A stretch of DNA of 64,000 nucleotides from Halorhabdus salina (GTDB lineage Archaea; Halobacteriota; Halobacteria; Halobacteriales; Haloarculaceae). The notes under the pieces are model-generated. The model did no database searches. It was not told the DNA's origin and saw nothing but the letters and a program-made list of their open reading frames with translations. Shown here one piece after another: positions 62,154 to 64,000 of this stretch (position 1 is its first letter; each line of letters opens with the position of its first letter). The stretch spans positions 187,453-251,452 of the forward strand of contig NZ_JACDNP010000002.1 in the NCBI RefSeq assembly GCF_013839425.1, given 5' to 3'. The translations under genes and the position numbers were made by a program.

Positions 62154-63581
62154 CTAGCGATACACGTAGTTTTGCCTCTGCTCAGCAACGTCTGCTAATG
62201 TGTTGAACTTCTCCTCGAGCATCTCATCAATCATCACAAGGTCGCTGGATAGATCGGTTCGAAGTTCCCAATTGATCCCCTCGTTCCCACCACGATTTTT
62301 CTTAGTAAGATATCCAGCCTGACGGAGAATACGCAAGACCTTGCGAACTTGTTGTTCTCCAACACTGTCCTCTACCTCAAAGTGATCCTGCTCTTGGTAT
62401 TTGCGGGTCAGCGCTTCAGAGACTCTTGACGCAGTAAATGGTGCCCCCTCTCCGATTCGGAAAGCAATCACTTCCAATATATCAGACGCCTTCTCATAGA
62501 TGACGCCGCTTTGACTATGAGTGAGGGATTGTGGCCTTCCAACACCGGGATCCTCTGGGAGATATCTCTTTGCACTTGATAAGACGCTCTCCTTGTATGC
62601 CTGACCCCGCCCCCTCCACTTTGGAGGGGCAATGTATTCCATCATCGCAACGGTCTCTTCCTTTGAGCCAGTATAGAACCAAATCTTCTGAGCTAATGCC
62701 GTCTCAATCTTTGACCGATCTTCCCCATACTCCTGAAGGGTCGTGTTGGGCTCAACAGAGAGTTTCCCTTGCCCCCACCGAAGAAGTGCCTCCCCCTTCC
62801 GGTCATTCGCAACACCAATCTTCTGTCGCAGAGTCGTAATATCGGCCTCGGTTGCTCTTTGGACGTTCTTTGGAAGGTCTACCTCCCCGCTTGAACGGGT
62901 GGATGTAATCGAGGTTTGGTTTGACTGAGACGATTGGCTAGAGCTAGTTGACGGGTTGAGTTGGGGGTCCGACTTGAGTATTCCAATAAGCTCAGGTACA
63001 GATAGTTCTCTAAGGGGTGCATCGTTCTCGATTTCGTAATATCCCTCCTCTCGATTCTGACACTCGTGCCAGTCCTTATTACACTGCCAGAGCTGGCATC
63101 CTGGACCAACAACGTACTGCTTAGAGAGACGGGTTTCTCCAAAGGATCCTTGAGGATTTTCACTCCCAAACGCCCTCTCAGCGGCTTCTACAGATCTTTC
63201 TGGAACTTTGTAGTATAGATGAGTTCCATTATGCGGAGTTTGGACACGGAACGTATCAAATACCCCTCGATCACGGAGCTCCTCTACGAGTATCGGATTA
63301 GATGAATGTCTATAGCTATCAATATCAAAGACAAGTAGCCCGTCTCCGGCAATAACACCATAATTGAATCCTGCTCGAACCAGACCAGCTTGGCCCCCGT
63401 CAAACCTTAACCATCGGCCCCACATCTCAGCAGGGCTCTTACCCGCACGAGTGAGCCTGACTATCCGGTTCGACAGACTGATCGAAGACTCGCTTAATCT
63501 CTTACAAAGGGTTTTGAATCCACTCAATCGCTCAGCGCTAGCTTTACTTCTCTCGCTACGCTTGGTGTTTTTGCGGCTCAT
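62154..63581 (-). CDS. PrimPol-type replication protein of mobile element
   Basis: A 475-residue protein. Residues 45-190 form a bifunctional primase/polymerase (AEP) domain: the D-x-D metal motif D86/D88 in GLLVFDIDSYRH, then FRVQTPHNGTHLYYKV and LSKQYVVGPGCQLW, the expected order. A low-complexity serine-rich linker (SSSQSSQSNQTSITSTRSS) follows and the C-terminal half (240-475) contains a possible helicase-less accessory region and a winged-helix-like segment (LRILRQAGYLTKKNRGGNEG). A cysteine/histidine cluster (CNKDWHECQNREE) lies near residue 170. It would prime or replicate the element. It is convergent with the nuclease/PH gene (24-nt gap). Confidence 0.78.
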   Translation of the reverse strand: MSRKNTKRSERSKASAERLSGFKTLCKRLSESSISLSNRIVRLTRAGKSPAEMWGRWLRFDGGQAGLVRAGFNYGVIAGDGLLVFDIDSYRHSSNPILVEELRDRGVFDTFRVQTPHNGTHLYYKVPERSVEAAERAFGSENPQGSFGETRLSKQYVVGPGCQLWQCNKDWHECQNREEGYYEIENDAPLRELSVPELIGILKSDPQLNPSTSSSQSSQSNQTSITSTRSSGEVDLPKNVQRATEADITTLRQKIGVANDRKGEALLRWGQGKLSVEPNTTLQEYGEDRSKIETALAQKIWFYTGSKEETVAMMEYIAPPKWRGRGQAYKESVLSSAKRYLPEDPGVGRPQSLTHSQSGVIYEKASDILEVIAFRIGEGAPFTASRVSEALTRKYQEQDHFEVEDSVGEQQVRKVLRILRQAGYLTKKNRGGNEGINWELRTDLSSDLVMIDEMLEEKFNTLADVAEQRQNYVYR

Positions 63582-63733
63582 AGCTTTCCATTGTCTTTAG
63601 GACCCGAGGCTCACGCTTAGATAGGGACGATAGACACAAATAAAGAGAGAGCCCGTCAATAATGTCCGGAACGTAATTTTATGATCTATTGATTTTTAGA
63701 TCGCGTAATCCCTCTTTTCTCTTTCCGAAGGTG

Positions 63734-63973
63734 CTAGGAAACTGCTCGTCGGCCTAATGTGAATACTAGTGCGGCTTCAATAATCGCTCCTGTCGCCGAA
63801 GTAACTACCCCTACGGTTTCCGCCTCCGGGGCTAAAGCCATATTTCCGTTTGAGAAGGTGAAGAGACGCCTCATTGAAAAGAGACTAACCCTAATTGCGC
63901 GACCCCAATTGACCTCGCCCGATAGGTCTAAATAAATTACAGAACCCGATTCTGTAGCAATCCCGAAATGCAA
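63734..63973 (-). CDS. small hypothetical protein with one membrane helix
   Basis: A 79-residue frame on the minus strand with a C-terminal hydrophobic segment (VGVVTSATGAIIEAALVFTLG). Internal ATGs near residues 33 and 45 are alternative starts. No family recognised. The 152 bp between it and the primase gene contain no gene but are AT-rich. It could be part of a longer transcription unit that continues off the window. Confidence 0.4.
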   Translation of the reverse strand: MHFGIATESGSVIYLDLSGEVNWGRAIRVSLFSMRRLFTFSNGNMALAPEAETVGVVTSATGAIIEAALVFTLGRRAVS

Positions 63974-64000
63974 GAATAGGGCGGTAGAAATCGCCCAGAC

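Larger units (their letters stand above)
59090..64000. mobile_element. integrated provirus or plasmid-like element, left part
   Basis: From about 58.9 kb the DNA is markedly AT-richer than the rest of the window and codon use changes. The gene set (ribbon-helix-helix protein, tyrosine recombinase, PrimPol-type replication protein, small membrane proteins) is that of haloarchaeal integrative elements such as pleolipovirus-type proviruses or plasmids. The right end lies outside the window. No structural virus genes are visible, so the choice between provirus and plasmid stays open. The recombinase is frameshifted, so the element may be stranded. Confidence 0.75.

Overview
The window is haloarchaeal (class Halobacteria). 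The evidence is high GC, very acidic proteins, leaderless-looking starts with TTTAWA-type TATA boxes, HTH_10/Bat regulators, a fused double TatC (TatCt), a haloarchaeal type I-B Cas6/Cas8b pair and many PAS/GAF sensory proteins. Remnants of a family 3 glycoside hydrolase would fit a saccharolytic genus such as Halorhabdus, but the genus is a guess.

Layout. 1-1.3 kb: start of a type I-B CRISPR-cas operon on the minus strand (cas6, then the beginning of cas8b); no repeat array is visible. 1.4-3.3 kb: a PIN-domain gene missing its 5' end, then a tnpB-only IS1341/IS200-605-type element with terminal hairpins. 3.6-14.1 kb: a DEDDy exonuclease, rhomboid protease, cytosolic chemotaxis transducer plus CheW, a 1478-residue REC-PAS-GAF-Bat-HTH regulator, and the iron operon feoA-feoB-small zinc-ribbon gene with DtxR-like operators. 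14.5-16.4 kb: HD-like protein, GIY-YIG-like protein, ThiE. 16.6-25.8 kb: a signalling cluster, KaiC-like ATPase followed by three histidine kinases and an MthK-like RCK potassium channel, with a 32-bp tandem repeat at the kinase/channel junction. 25.8-31.8 kb: a metal-stress region with a zinc/cadmium-type P1B ATPase, the C-terminal scrap of a second copy, an ArsP-like permease and a thioredoxin-like protein. 31.9-35.9 kb: HTH_10 regulator, glycosyltransferase, a heliorhodopsin, a gutted GH3 gene and an esterase. 36.2-38.7 kb: a lower-GC islet with a membrane-anchored AAA ATPase and a lipoprotein. 38.8-42.8 kb: SerB, a decayed MFS transporter, a FabG/PhaB-type reductase, HicBA toxin-antitoxin and TrmO. 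42.8-46.5 kb: a Wtp/Mod-type tungstate/molybdate ABC transporter divergent from a ModE-TOBE regulator, with two palindromes between them. 46.5-58.7 kb: HhH-MutS ATPase, small DUF2892-like protein, histidine kinase, LLM oxidoreductase, LarE, the divergent tatC pair (TatCo with a long acidic tail, and TatCt) and a PiT phosphate carrier.

59.1 kb to the end is an AT-richer integrated element (provirus or integrative plasmid): ribbon-helix-helix protein, tyrosine recombinase broken by a frameshift, a non-coding stretch with strong inverted repeats, a putative nuclease/PH/transmembrane fusion protein, a PrimPol-type replication protein and a small membrane-like ORF. It runs off the window.

The points most worth pursuing are the KaiC plus three-kinase operon, two of whose kinases share a degenerate receiver-like N-terminus; the heliorhodopsin next to a DtxR-like palindrome; the nuclease-like/PH/TM fusion protein in the mobile element; and the cluster of decaying genes around insertion points.
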